Assembly: GCA_012514645.1 (NCBI GenBank)
Contig: JAAYZW010000251.1
Location: 1 to 34,049 of the forward strand
Source of the DNA: Chloroflexota bacterium
GTDB lineage: Bacteria; Chloroflexota; Anaerolineae; Anaerolineales; Anaerolineaceae
DNA: 34,049 bases
Direction of reading: 5' to 3'
Shown here: positions 16,961-25,127 of the stretch, piece by piece
Position numbering within the stretch: the stretch's first letter is position 1
How the letters are laid out: each line of letters opens with the position of its first letter
The notes under the pieces: generated by a model
Seen by the model: the letters and a program-made list of their open reading frames with translations, nothing else
What the model was told of the DNA's origin: nothing
The model's database searches: none
Program-made: the position numbers and the translations under genes

Positions 16961-17812
16961 TTACTTAAAGAATGTTGGACTGAATGGGCGGATCAACAGG
17001 AATCCTGCAGTGCCGGTCATACCGAGTTCCTGCCTGTATTCGTCGTCGGTTATCTCGTAAAACAAACCTTCGCCGGGACGCCTGGGGTCATAGAGCATTT
17101 CTTCTTCGATCACGAAACCGTTGCCATGATTAATGTTGGTGACTGAGTATGCCCGACCTTGTTCATCAACCCTGGTCACCACGATCATATGGTCGAAACC
17201 GGTGTAATTGGATACGCCCTTGAGTACAAACAGGTAAAGCCAGTCTCCAGGCTGCAGAGGGTTGCTTCGCCAGTTGTAGGCGCCGACGCTCTCCTTGACC
17301 CGCGTATACTCGTATTGCTCAGGAGGGAAAAAGGTGCGTTGAAGGATGCGCATACCGTGACAATCGGGCTCCTCTTCGCGTGGGCACAATAGCCACATGT
17401 CATGTGGGCTTGCATCGGCGGGCAAATAACCGGCATCCCGCATTATTGCAACGGTCAGCGGACCACACATATTGTCCGGGCTTTCGTACGGTCCTTCGGT
17501 AAACTTGATCTCTCTGGCTACCTGCAATGCCCTTTCAGGCGTGTTAGCCAGGTAAGCTAGGCTGGCGTCATACAGTCGAATTTCAGCATGCTCTTGCTCG
17601 GTTAGTGTCGCGGTAGGTGTCGGCGGCAGCGGTGTGGCGGTGTTGGTGGGTGTGGGTGTCAGTGTGCTGGTGGCAGTCGCCGTCGGGGTAAGCGTCTCGG
17701 TGGGGGTCACAGAAGGAGTCGGTGTTGCTGTGGGCGAAGGAAAAACGACCCCGCAGGCTCCCAAAAAAAGGAGTGCGGTGAGCAGAAGAATCGCTTTGCT
17801 TAGTTTTTTCAT
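16961..17812 (-). CDS. Lipoprotein with Thr/Pro-rich linker and papain-like Cys-His domain
   Basis: This 283-residue protein starts at the ATG at 17812, which overlaps the stop of the M23 peptidase gene by 4 bp (ATGA); five codons further upstream are open but unsupported. The signal peptide MKKLSKAILLLTALLF ends at lipobox LGAC with acceptor Cys20. Residues 28-72 are a Thr/Pro linker like that of the lipoprotein at 14522-15502. The globular part has DNMCGPLTVAIMRDAG (Cys116) and FDHMIVVTRVDEQG (His208), then an Asn (226). A CGP helix followed by a His-bearing strand is the layout of papain-like or C39-like cysteine peptidases, but I see no specific family. Its coupling to a cell-wall peptidase suggests a role in envelope maintenance. 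Activity is an inference. Confidence 0.72.
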   Translation of the reverse strand: MKKLSKAILLLTALLFLGACGVVFPSPTATPTPSVTPTETLTPTATATSTLTPTPTNTATPLPPTPTATLTEQEHAEIRLYDASLAYLANTPERALQVAREIKFTEGPYESPDNMCGPLTVAIMRDAGYLPADASPHDMWLLCPREEEPDCHGMRILQRTFFPPEQYEYTRVKESVGAYNWRSNPLQPGDWLYLFVLKGVSNYTGFDHMIVVTRVDEQGRAYSVTNINHGNGFVIEEEMLYDPRRPGEGLFYEITDDEYRQELGMTGTAGFLLIRPFSPTFFK

Positions 17813-18975
17813 TGCAAGAAGTCCCACGGATTCACGCGACCATACTCATCGTTGCGCAGTTCAAAATGAAGGTGAGCGCCGATCGCCATTCCGGTGTCAC
17901 CGATTGTACCAATCAAGTCTTGGCGATAGACTTCTTGTCCACAGCTGACTTCGACTGTACTCAAGTGCGCATAGAGCGATTGCCAGCCCTGACCATGATC
18001 GACCACGACCATATTGCCATAGCCCCAGTCGTTCCAGCCGGCAAACACGATCACGCCATTGTCAACGGTGTGGACAGGCTCTCCGATGTTGCCGGTGATA
18101 TCAATGCCATGGTGGTTGGCAGCAGGGGCATAGTCGTAACCGGAAAGGTCGTGAGAGCTCACAGGCCAGGTAAAGTTGAGCGTTCCCAGTACGCCATCAT
18201 AACTGTCGGGGCAAGCACCCGGACCAATATTTAAAGCAGTCGCCGGGTCTTCCCGAGTAATTCGCGGAACACGCCAGTCGGAGTATTGTCCCTTTCCTCC
18301 GGGAATGATTAGCATCGTTCCCGGTTCGATGTTGGGGTTCGAAAGATCTCCAAGCGAAGCCAGCCTTAGGTTGTTTCCTGGATAATTGATGATCGTGTTG
18401 GGCTCAACCTGGTAAAACTCTGCCACGCCGTTCAAACCTTCGCCGGCACTCCAAATGTGCAGAGTGCCGTCGGTTGGCATGATCACCAGCTCTTGCCCAG
18501 GGAAGATCATGTGCGGGTCATCGCCGATGTTATAACGGTTGCTCCAGAGCACGGTTTCGGGGGTTAACCCAAAGCGGGCTGCAACGGAAAACAAGGTGTC
18601 ACCGGGCTCGACCGTGTAATTGTCCAATTCAGTGCGGTGCCTGAGCGGCAAGACAGTGTCAAGCGCTGTGTCACGCTGCAGCGTTCCGGTTTGATTTGCG
18701 CTCAAAGGCGGCAAGAGCAATTCGGGCTCCGACATCGCCCTGGCTGGGTCGGGAATCTGGAATTGAGTCACCAGGCTGCCATCGGCATTCACATAAAACC
18801 GGCGCAAAACCGCCACCATTACCAGCATCACTGCGATCGTCGCTACCAGGGTGATCGCATGCAGCAGTTTGGTCGAGAGACCTAACTGGGTGAACCGCGC
18901 CCAAAATTTTTCTGCCAGCGCCTCACCAGGCAATTGTGTGACGTCCCTATCATTTTCAGGGGCTTTGTTTTCCAT
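17809..18975 (-). CDS. Membrane-anchored LysM / M23 peptidoglycan endopeptidase
   Basis: From the ATG at 18975 the protein has 388 residues; the frame opens 9 codons earlier at a TTG. No strong ribosome site precedes either start. Order of parts: a cytoplasmic N-terminus of about 45 residues, one membrane helix (LLHAITLVATIAVMLVMVAV), a first LysM (NYTVEPGDTLFSVAARFGL...FPGQELVIMP), a second LysM-like segment (IWSAGEGLNGVAEFYQVEP...GTMLIIPG), then the M23 (lysostaphin-like) domain. The zinc ligands are visible in HHGIDIT and HLHFELR, with SLYAHLS carrying the third His. All catalytic residues are present. It likely cuts peptide cross-links in the wall during growth. It leads a two-gene operon with the papain-like lipoprotein and is divergent from the 2H phosphoesterase gene. 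Confidence 0.92.
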   Translation of the reverse strand: MENKAPENDRDVTQLPGEALAEKFWARFTQLGLSTKLLHAITLVATIAVMLVMVAVLRRFYVNADGSLVTQFQIPDPARAMSEPELLLPPLSANQTGTLQRDTALDTVLPLRHRTELDNYTVEPGDTLFSVAARFGLTPETVLWSNRYNIGDDPHMIFPGQELVIMPTDGTLHIWSAGEGLNGVAEFYQVEPNTIINYPGNNLRLASLGDLSNPNIEPGTMLIIPGGKGQYSDWRVPRITREDPATALNIGPGACPDSYDGVLGTLNFTWPVSSHDLSGYDYAPAANHHGIDITGNIGEPVHTVDNGVIVFAGWNDWGYGNMVVVDHGQGWQSLYAHLSTVEVSCGQEVYRQDLIGTIGDTGMAIGAHLHFELRNDEYGRVNPWDFLQ

Positions 18976-19048
18976 ATTGTCGATAATATCACGACTCGTC
19001 AAATTTATTTTGATGATGTGTTTGCTGTAGACGTGATAATATTATGCC

Positions 19049-19582
19049 ATGCAAGCATTGGTAACCGTGTTACCCGACCCCTATTACCAGGCTGTTGAGG
19101 AGCTCTGGGCTGAGCTGGATGCGAAGTTTGGCTGCCAGCATGTATATGTCAGACCGAAGCCACATTTCACCTGGCAATACGCGGAAGAGTACGCCCCCAA
19201 TTACGCTGAGGTCCTTGACCAGCTCTGTCATAAGTTCGCGCCAATTGAAGTCAAGACTGATGTCGTCACTACTTTTTCAGAGCTTGATCCGGTTTTGTTT
19301 GTGCGCATTATTCAGACCCCAGAATTACTGGAAATCCATCGGCTCTTATGGGAAGCATTGCTGCCGCTCGGTCATGAGCCCTGCATGCTGTACGAACCGG
19401 GAGTGTGGGTGCCGCACATCACTTTGTCAAATGAAAGTTGGTGCAATCTCGCTGGAGCGAAGAAGTATTTGATCGACAAAGATACGCGCTGGACTTTCAT
19501 GGTCGAGACTCTGGTTATGTTACATCTGGGTGATGATAATGCCTGGGGAGTCGAACAGGAATTCCGGCTCGGAATGGGCTAA
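19049..19582 (+). CDS. 2H phosphoesterase (2'-5' RNA ligase-like)
   Basis: This 177-residue protein of the 2H superfamily carries the two HxT motifs in the expected places: HFT at residues 39-41 (PKPHFTWQY) and HIT at 123-125 (WVPHITLS). Members hydrolyse or form 2',5' or cyclic phosphodiester bonds in RNA or nucleotides. The length fits a single compact domain. No Shine-Dalgarno sequence is visible, and an AT-rich stretch (GATAATATTAT) ends about four bases before the ATG, so the transcript may be leaderless. It converges on the YcaQ-like gene; their stop codons overlap by 4 bp. The substrate is unknown. Confidence 0.85.
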   Translation: MQALVTVLPDPYYQAVEELWAELDAKFGCQHVYVRPKPHFTWQYAEEYAPNYAEVLDQLCHKFAPIEVKTDVVTTFSELDPVLFVRIIQTPELLEIHRLLWEALLPLGHEPCMLYEPGVWVPHITLSNESWCNLAGAKKYLIDKDTRWTFMVETLVMLHLGDDNAWGVEQEFRLGMG

Positions 19583-20802
19583 CGGCTTAATTCCCCCTGC
19601 AGTACATTACGCAGTTGATCGGGCTGTGCCCAATCAATCTCCACAGACTGGAGCCCTTGCCAGGCTGCATACGTTTTCAGTGTTGAGGCAAGATCCTTTA
19701 CCAGGCTTGCGCCCAGGCGCACTCCTGGTTCCAGATAAATCCTGATCACCTGGAGGCGGTTTTCTTTGCGCCAGGCTTTGGCATCCAACCGCCCGACCAT
19801 TTTCCCCTTACGAAGGATTGGCAAAACGAAATAACCGTAAATCCGTTTCGGAGAAGGGGTATAGCATTCAATGCGGTAATCAAAGTCGAACAGGTCGGTG
19901 GCACGCCCGCGGTCGCTGATCAGTGGGTCAAATGGTGACAGAATGCTTGTATGTATGGGGCGGAGCACGCCTTCAATAGCCTGATCAAGCAAGTTAAGGT
20001 TATCTGAATGAACGTAAAAGGGACTGCCTTTAAGCCCCTCCACATCAACAGCGAAAACCAACCTCTCAGTGACCAACTGCTCCAGGGCAATTGCTGCTTC
20101 TGCTTTCTTCAAATAAAAATAATTCGCAGCCCAGGTGGCATTGGCAACACCGAGTGCCTTGACAGCGTTGCCTGCCAGTGCTTTGACTGCCTCTTCGTAA
20201 GACGGAGCCTGGCTATCATACCAGGTGGGCAAAACGCGCTCGCGCAAATCGTATACCCGCTGGAATTTCTCCCGCCGCGAGATCATCAGGTCTCCGCGAT
20301 AATAGAGGTGCTCCAGGGCGATCTTCTCAATTTTCCAGTCCCACCACTTTCCGCGTGATTGCTTCCGTTCGAAGTCTGCAGAGCGGACTTCTCCATTTGC
20401 ATGGATGTGCTCCAGGATATTGGTTAGCACCTGCTGATTTTTTTCTCCCCAGTCGCGGATATTTCCCCAGCCCATAAATTTTTTTATCATCAGGGCGCGA
20501 GAAAGTGGGTAGTCTTCGATCGGCATCAGGCTCACACCATGCGAGAAATATTCAAAAAGCTGCCCTTCGGCGTGAAGTTCCTCCAGCCAGGTCGGGTCGA
20601 AATCGCCAAGGCGTGACCAGAGGATGTGCAAATGGGCGCGAGCCACCACCGAAATCGTGTCCAACTGTAAATTGTGGATCTGGCGGATATTGGAGAGCAG
20701 GTCTAATTTGGTTGCCTTTTTAGGCGGTTTTTTCAGCAATCCCAAACAAGCCAGCATGAGTTGCTGGGCTTGAGTTTTGGTGAGAGAGAACGTTCCAAGC
20801 AT
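19579..20802 (-). CDS. YcaQ/AlkX-like DNA glycosylase (HTH_42 family)
   Basis: This 407-residue protein is of the winged-helix family that includes E. coli YcaQ (AlkX) and Streptomyces AlkZ, which unhook interstrand crosslinks or excise bulky alkylated bases. The catalytic QxD motif is visible as QLD at residues 46-48 within NLQLDTISVVARAHL. Other family features include the LFEYFSHGVSLMP segment near 83-95, SPFDPLISDRGRATDLFDFDYRIECYTP, and KRIYGYFVLPILRKGKMVGRLDAKA in the C-terminal half. Length is typical. No Shine-Dalgarno sequence precedes the ATG; a TACAAT lies six bases upstream, compatible with leaderless transcription. It is convergent with the 2H gene. Activity is inferred from the intact QLD. 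Confidence 0.88.
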   Translation of the reverse strand: MLGTFSLTKTQAQQLMLACLGLLKKPPKKATKLDLLSNIRQIHNLQLDTISVVARAHLHILWSRLGDFDPTWLEELHAEGQLFEYFSHGVSLMPIEDYPLSRALMIKKFMGWGNIRDWGEKNQQVLTNILEHIHANGEVRSADFERKQSRGKWWDWKIEKIALEHLYYRGDLMISRREKFQRVYDLRERVLPTWYDSQAPSYEEAVKALAGNAVKALGVANATWAANYFYLKKAEAAIALEQLVTERLVFAVDVEGLKGSPFYVHSDNLNLLDQAIEGVLRPIHTSILSPFDPLISDRGRATDLFDFDYRIECYTPSPKRIYGYFVLPILRKGKMVGRLDAKAWRKENRLQVIRIYLEPGVRLGASLVKDLASTLKTYAAWQGLQSVEIDWAQPDQLRNVLQGELSR

Positions 20803-21035
20803 GCGCCAATTGTATCGTGATTGTGTTCGTGTGGTGGATGACTGCAGGGCATTTCACCACCAATCAGGCGGCATCTGCCATACCGTATAGGCAGCCTTCG
20901 CCCAAAAACCGTGCTCACGGAGATGCTAACACGATTGGTTTTGAGCAATTTCTCTCGTTGGCAACAATTCTGAGAGTTCCTGATAGTTTCTTTTGGCTAT
21001 ATTGGAGCCTGAAAGAAACCATGCAGGAGACTTAT

Positions 21036-21437
21036 ATGGAAGTTCCACGATATTGGAGATTAAGAAAACAACGATACGCACTGCAGGGCGAAATCTGCCC
21101 CCACTGCACTGCAAAAATATTCCCACCACGCGATGTCTGCCCGGAATGCGGTGGCGAAGCAAAAACTCCCTTTAGCTTTAGCGGTCAGGGTGAAGTTTAT
21201 TCATACACACTGATTTCCAATGCCCCTGCCGGCTTTGAAGAACAAGCCCCTTACACAGTTGCGTTGATTAAGTTGAATGAAGGTCCGGTTGTGACCGGAC
21301 AGCTCACCGACCTGGGCGATGAGCATGTGCGCATTGGTATGCCCGTCGAAATGGTTACCCGCAAAATTCGTAATGACGGCGATGAACGCGGTATCATCGT
21401 TTATGGATATAAATTCAGACCGGTGATGTCTAAGTAA
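21036..21437 (+). CDS. Zn-ribbon/OB-fold protein (DUF35 family)
   Basis: I choose the ATG at 21036 (MEVPRYWRLRKQRY), with AGGAG six bases upstream, which gives 133 residues, normal for this family. The frame is open for 73 codons upstream but that part looks random. The N-terminal helix is followed by a rubredoxin-like zinc ribbon (CPHC at about 23-26 and CPEC at about 37-40), then the OB fold (SGQGEVYSYTLISNAP...VRIGMPVEMVTRKI). Family members usually bind thiolase-like or HMG-CoA synthase-like enzymes and assist acyl-CoA chemistry. No thiolase gene is next to it here, so the partner must be elsewhere. It ends at a clear hairpin before the VOC gene. Confidence 0.9.
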   Translation: MEVPRYWRLRKQRYALQGEICPHCTAKIFPPRDVCPECGGEAKTPFSFSGQGEVYSYTLISNAPAGFEEQAPYTVALIKLNEGPVVTGQLTDLGDEHVRIGMPVEMVTRKIRNDGDERGIIVYGYKFRPVMSK

Positions 21438-21451
21438 AGAAAATAAAATCC

Positions 21452-21488
21452 GAAACGCTCACCAATTGGTGGGCGTTTCTTCTTGTTT
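21452..21488 (+). terminator. Terminator after the OB-fold gene
   Basis: GAAACGCTCACC (21452-21463) and GGTGGGCGTTTC (21468-21479) form a 12 bp stem with one T-G wobble and an AATT loop, followed by a T-rich tail (TTCTTGTTT). It ends 13 bases before the VOC gene start, so the VOC gene probably needs its own promoter or read-through. Confidence 0.8.
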
Positions 21489-21500
21489 GGAGGAATCGAA

Positions 21501-21878
21501 ATGTACCGTGTGCAAGGAATTGGTGGAATATTTTTCAAAGCAAAAGACCCGGAGGTGCTGCGGGAATGGTATCGCCGACACCTGGGCATCAAACTGGAAG
21601 AATGGGGCGGGGCGGTAATGTTCACCAATGCCGGGGAGAAGAACCCAGGTTACCAGATTTGGTCTATTTTTGATTCAACAACAGCGTATTTTGAACCAGG
21701 CAACGCCACATTCATGATCAATTATCGTGTTGATGACCTCAAAGCGCTTTTGGAAGTGCTGAAGCTTGAGGGCTGCCAGGTAGACGAACGCATCGAGGAA
21801 TCGGAATTCGGCATTTTCGGTTGGGTGGTTGACCCGGAAGGGAATCGCATTGAACTCTGGCAGCCGCCAGTGGAGTGA
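21501..21878 (+). CDS. VOC-superfamily (glyoxalase/bleomycin-resistance fold) protein
   Basis: This 125-residue single-module protein starts at the ATG at 21501, with GGAGG seven bases upstream. The beta-alpha-beta pattern of the vicinal oxygen chelate fold is clear: IGGIFFKAKDPEVLREWYRRHLGI, then TFMINYRVDDLKALLEVLKLEGCQV and GWVVDPEGNRIELWQPP. The last Glu (IELWQ) is the usual metal ligand. The first-strand His typical of metal-binding members is not in place (GGIFF), so the protein may have lost metal binding or use other ligands. The reaction and substrate cannot be assigned. It is the last gene before repeat copy B. Confidence 0.87.
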   Translation: MYRVQGIGGIFFKAKDPEVLREWYRRHLGIKLEEWGGAVMFTNAGEKNPGYQIWSIFDSTTAYFEPGNATFMINYRVDDLKALLEVLKLEGCQVDERIEESEFGIFGWVVDPEGNRIELWQPPVE

Positions 21879-21885
21879 TGTTTCC

Positions 21886-22225
21886 CAGCAATTCTAAATT
21901 AGAAAACTAACAATGTCTTTTTGCCCTGATAAAGGCAAAATTTAATATGCATAACGGTAGGGGGAGATCCCGATCATGAGCATTCAATTACTGCGTACAT
22001 GGTCAGACCTCCTCAGCCCAAGAATCGCAGACAGGCATTAAAAACCGAAAATTTACCGCCATTCCAACGGGGTGGGTTTGCCTGATTGATAAATTCAACT
22101 ATGCTCACGTCCTGAACTCACCTTCTGCCGTTGTTACAATAGTATTGTAGCAGCCACAAATTCGGGTTTCGTTTATCCCGCATTCTGTAATTTCGATCTA
22201 AAAATTCCCATATTTAGAATTACTG
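21886..22225 (-). repeat. Repeat element copy B (about 340 bp), inverted relative to copy A
   Basis: This fills the 388 bp gap between the VOC and YgbA-like genes. Its ends are clear inverted repeats: CAGCAATTCTAAAT at 21886-21899 and, read on the minus strand from 22225, CAGTAATTCTAAAT. The right end holds the TCTAAA-N10-TTTAGA dyad also found in copy A. The minus-strand core matches copy A (9134-9493), with the block GGAGGTCTGAC identical. The first stem of copy A keeps one mismatch here (GGTGAGTT against AACCCACC), and the second survives with a G-U pair (GGAGGT against ATCTCC). No clear target-site duplication is seen. It is not upstream of any gene on its own strand. Confidence 0.75.
21899..22108 (-). 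pseudogene. Decayed small reading frame inside repeat copy B
   Basis: From GTG at 22108 the frame reads VSIVEFINQANPPRWNGG and KFSVFNACLRFLG, then TGA (22015-22013). It goes on as GGLTMYAVIECS, TGA, and continues open to TAA at 21901-21899. It matches the frame in copy A codon for codon over 44 codons, after which the two differ by 12 bases (four codons) and rejoin in the same frame at CTTTAT..GGCAAAAAG. Where this copy has TGA, copy A has TGG, and where copy A has TAA and TAG, this copy has AAA and CAG. The 31-residue first segment could still be expressed. Confidence 0.5.
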
Positions 22226-22266
22226 GATACTTCCATGATTTAAAATTGGTTTACAATCCAGGAGCA

Positions 22267-22635
22267 ATGAAAAACCTTGCAAAAATTCTCCAACAAGAAC
22301 AAGCCACCCTTGAGCAAATAATCGGGCTTTATTGCCACACCCGGCATAGAACGAAAGGCAGTTTATGCGTTGAATGCCAGGAGCTGCTCGATTACGCCCG
22401 TGAGCGTGTAAGCCACTGCCAGTTTTTGCCAGACAAGCCGGTTTGCGCTCGCTGCCCGGTGCACTGCTATAAGCGCTCCTATCGTGAGAAGGTTAGGGAA
22501 ATGATGCGCTTTGCTGGTCCGCGATTGATCTTTAAAGACCCGATTGCCGTTGTAAGACATTTTCGCTTGAACCTGCGCCAGGATTCTGAACAGGTGGCAA
22601 AGGCTCGGGCGCGATCGCAGATTAGGGCAGACTGA
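22267..22635 (+). CDS. YgbA-like protein (nitrous oxide-stimulated promoter family)
   Basis: This 122-residue Cys-rich small protein starts at the ATG at 22267; an upstream TTG would add seven residues. AGGAG is only two bases from the ATG. The family pattern is clear: IGLYCHTRHRTKGSLCVECQ, LLDYARERVSHCQF, KPVCARCPVHCYKRSYREKV and MMRFAGPRLIFKDPIAVVRH. Seven cysteines are present and could bind a metal or Fe-S centre. In E. coli, ygbA is induced by nitric oxide through NsrR; the biochemical function is poorly known. No NsrR-type regulator is in this window. It is separated from ptsH by 203 bp containing an inverted repeat. Confidence 0.9.
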   Translation: MKNLAKILQQEQATLEQIIGLYCHTRHRTKGSLCVECQELLDYARERVSHCQFLPDKPVCARCPVHCYKRSYREKVREMMRFAGPRLIFKDPIAVVRHFRLNLRQDSEQVAKARARSQIRAD

Positions 22636-22680
22636 ACTTATTTGGTTCTGATATTGTCGTATGTTAATGCCCCGAAAGCT

Positions 22681-22700
22681 ACTAATTAGGTAAAATTAGT
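22681..22700. promoter_or_regulatory. Inverted repeat upstream of ptsH
   Basis: ACTAATT (22681-22687) and AATTAGT (22694-22700) form a perfect 7-base dyad with a 6-base centre, in the gap between the YgbA-like gene and ptsH. It may be an operator or a weak hairpin. No T-run follows, so it is not a typical terminator. Confidence 0.35.
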
Positions 22701-22838
22701 CAATACCGAAAAATAAGACTCACCAAGGTCGCTGGCATTGGAACCAGATGATTATTCCATTCTCACTTACAGATGGTTCACTTGCCAAGAATGTATAGCC
22801 CTGCGCAATTTATTTTTTACTTTCAAAAAGGAGAATCA

Positions 22839-23117
22839 ATGTACTCAAAAAAAACCAACCTAATTAACGCATCGGGTCTTCACGCCCGACCCGCCTCAGA
22901 ATTTGTCGCCTTGGCGAAGACTTTTGAATCGAAAGTGACCGTTCAGAAGCTTGAGGACGAAACCGCGCTGCCCGCCAATGCTAAATCGATTATTAAAATT
23001 CTGGCACAGGGTATTTCGGTTGGCACTCTAATCGAGATCGCTGCTGAAGGTCCGGACGAGCAGGAAGCCGTCGAAAAACTGTTTGAATTGGTTGAATCGG
23101 GCTTCGGCGAGGATTAG
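22839..23117 (+). CDS. ptsH: HPr phosphocarrier of the PTS
   Basis: This 92-residue protein carries phosphate from enzyme I to sugar-specific or regulatory acceptors. The start at 22839 has AAGGAG six bases upstream. The active-site motif GLHARPAS places His15 exactly as in classical HPr. The regulatory-serine region reads NAKSIIKIL, with Ser50 at the site equivalent to Ser46 of Gram-positive HPr, but HPr kinase is not in the window. The sequence is slightly longer than the usual 85-90 residues because of an acidic tail. It is followed after 140 bp by enzyme I on the same strand. No EII permease gene is nearby, so its targets may be regulatory or a dihydroxyacetone kinase elsewhere. Confidence 0.95.
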   Translation: MYSKKTNLINASGLHARPASEFVALAKTFESKVTVQKLEDETALPANAKSIIKILAQGISVGTLIEIAAEGPDEQEAVEKLFELVESGFGED

Positions 23118-23257
23118 CGAACAGAACGCGCAGAGCGCATAAGGCAGCAGGACGAGTAGTGCACATCCCCTCAAAATCTGGAACGGGAAAGCGGCATGCT
23201 TGTTCACTACGAATGGGCTGTGCGATTACAACTTAAAAGAGATCAAAAGGAGAAGCG

Positions 23258-24976
23258 ATGAGGATCTTAAAAGGTAACCCCGTTTCCAGAGGCATTGCTC
23301 TTGGAAAGGTATATATCTACAAAGCGTTCAAGGCAGATGTTCACGAATCGTATTTCGAGGCAGGAAAAGAAGACGAATATTTCAAAAAGTACCAGGACTC
23401 CGTAAAAACCGCGGAAGAGGAACTGAACAACATCATTGAAAGCATGTCGGAAGAATCACCTGAAAAAGCAAAAATCTTCACCGCGCATGTTGAAATTCTC
23501 ATGGACGAGGAAGTTGAAGAAGGTGTCAAAGAGATGATCTATGACAGCCGCGCCATGCCCGACTATGCCGTTGATGAGATTTATACCGACTTTGCCAACC
23601 TGCTGGCAAAAGCGAAAGATCCCCTGATTGCCGGGCGCGCCGCAGACCTGCGCGACGTTCGCAACCGCGTTTTGAGAATTCTGAAGGGCGAGAAGGAACG
23701 CAACCTTTCGAACTTGCGTGACAACGTAATTGTGGTCGCGCATGACCTTCTGCCAAGTGATACCGCTACGATGGACCGCAACCGCGTTATGGGGATCATC
23801 ACCGAAGTTGGCGGTGCCACTTCGCATACTGCCATTCTGGCGCGCGGTTACAAGATACCAGCTGTTTTGGGTGTCGCTGATGCCACAGAGATCATGAGCA
23901 ATGGAGATAACATTATCCTCGATGCGCTGGCAGGCAAAGTGCTGCTTGACCCTGAGAAAGAGACCGTCAAGGAATATCAGGTAAAACTGGTCGAGTACAT
24001 TAAAGAGGAACGCGAAACCAGCGAATATCTGAACAAGCTGCCCCTGGTTAAAAGCGGCGAACGTTTTAGCATTGGGCTGAACATTGGTGATACTGACCCG
24101 GACGAGAGCTTTAAGTATGCCGACTTTGTCGGCTTGTTCCGCACCGAATTCCTCTACATGAGCAGCGAAAACATGCCTACCGAACAAGAACAGTTCGACG
24201 CTTACAGACGAGTGCTGGCAAATGCCATGGGCAACCCTGTCACGCTGCGTACGCTTGACATTGGCGGCGATAAAACCCTCCGATATATGAACCTGCCTAA
24301 AGAAGATAACCCCTTCCTGGGCAACCGCGCCTTGCGGCTCTGCTTTACCCATATTGATATGTTCAAAACCCAGTTAAGGGCTGCTTTGAGGGCTTCCGCC
24401 TTTGGTCCGCTTCAGATCATGTTCCCGATGGTTGGCACGATGGATGACATCAGGGCGGCAAAGGCTGTGGTCGAAGAAGTCAAGGAAGATCTTCGAACTG
24501 CTGGGATCGCCTTTGATGAGCGAATCGATATCGGGATCATGATTGAGATTCCGTCGATCGGGATGATCGCTGACATGGCAGCAAAAGAGGTTGATTTCGC
24601 AAGTGTTGGCACGAACGACCTGACCCAATACCTGCATGCTGTTGACCGGATGAATCCGGCTATTACCGGATATTTCCAGAGCATGTCACCCTCGATGTTC
24701 CGCATTTTAGGGCGCATTTTTGCCGAGTTCAACAAGGCTGGCAAGCCAATTTCGGTTTGTGGCGAGCTGGCAGGTGACCACCTGGGAGCATTGGTGATGT
24801 TTGGGCTGGGGCTGCGCAAATTTAGCATGAACGCCGCCAATATCGGTCGCGTAAAACGCACCCTGTCGTTGTTTACAAAAGAAGAAACTGAGGAGATTGC
24901 TAAAACGGTGCAAAATCTGCAAACTGAAGCTGAGGTGATCGCCTTTCTTGATGCTGAGGTTGAGCGAAAAAGTTAG
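23258..24976 (+). CDS. ptsI: PTS enzyme I (phosphoenolpyruvate-protein phosphotransferase)
   Basis: This 572-residue enzyme takes phosphate from PEP onto a histidine and passes it to HPr. The start at 23258 has AAGGAG six bases upstream. Domains in order are the HPr-binding helical region (residues about 30-140), the swivelling phosphohistidine domain with GGATSHTAILARG (His190, matching His189 in E. coli), and the PEP-binding TIM barrel from about 255. The barrel shows GLFRTEFLYM, RTLDIGGDK, GNRALRLC, PMVGTMDDI, IMIEIPSIG, SVGTNDLTQYLHAVDR and ISVCGELAGD. Length and motifs are complete. It ends with a strong hairpin before the transketolase gene. HPr and EI are together, but no EII is seen. 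Confidence 0.97.
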   Translation: MRILKGNPVSRGIALGKVYIYKAFKADVHESYFEAGKEDEYFKKYQDSVKTAEEELNNIIESMSEESPEKAKIFTAHVEILMDEEVEEGVKEMIYDSRAMPDYAVDEIYTDFANLLAKAKDPLIAGRAADLRDVRNRVLRILKGEKERNLSNLRDNVIVVAHDLLPSDTATMDRNRVMGIITEVGGATSHTAILARGYKIPAVLGVADATEIMSNGDNIILDALAGKVLLDPEKETVKEYQVKLVEYIKEERETSEYLNKLPLVKSGERFSIGLNIGDTDPDESFKYADFVGLFRTEFLYMSSENMPTEQEQFDAYRRVLANAMGNPVTLRTLDIGGDKTLRYMNLPKEDNPFLGNRALRLCFTHIDMFKTQLRAALRASAFGPLQIMFPMVGTMDDIRAAKAVVEEVKEDLRTAGIAFDERIDIGIMIEIPSIGMIADMAAKEVDFASVGTNDLTQYLHAVDRMNPAITGYFQSMSPSMFRILGRIFAEFNKAGKPISVCGELAGDHLGALVMFGLGLRKFSMNAANIGRVKRTLSLFTKEETEEIAKTVQNLQTEAEVIAFLDAEVERKS

Positions 24977-24996
24977 CTCATAAGAACGGAAACACC

Positions 24997-25020
24997 ACAA
25001 GGCTGCTTTTGCAGCCTTGT
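24997..25020 (+). terminator. Hairpin after ptsI
   Basis: ACAAGGCTGC (24997-25006) and GCAGCCTTGT (25011-25020) form a perfect 10 bp stem with a TTTT loop. There is no long T-run after it, so termination would be partial. It lies 20 bases after the ptsI stop. Confidence 0.6.
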
Positions 25021-25063
25021 CGGCATACACGTCTCACTCCACCTGTAATTACTAAGTAATATC

Positions 25064-25084
25064 ATGTACAATCAATTGGTACAT
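25064..25084. promoter_or_regulatory. Candidate operator upstream of transketolase
   Basis: ATGTAC (25064-25069) and GTACAT (25079-25084) form a perfect 6-base dyad with a 9-base centre, 44 bp before the transketolase start. The regulator is not known. Confidence 0.35.
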
Positions 25085-25127
25085 TTTCAATGAAAATCGA
25101 TATTACAACCAAGAAACAAGGAAAAAT

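Noticed and set aside
23456-24352. Open frame of 298 codons on the minus strand
   Set aside because: It is antisense to the enzyme I gene, which is clearly the real gene.
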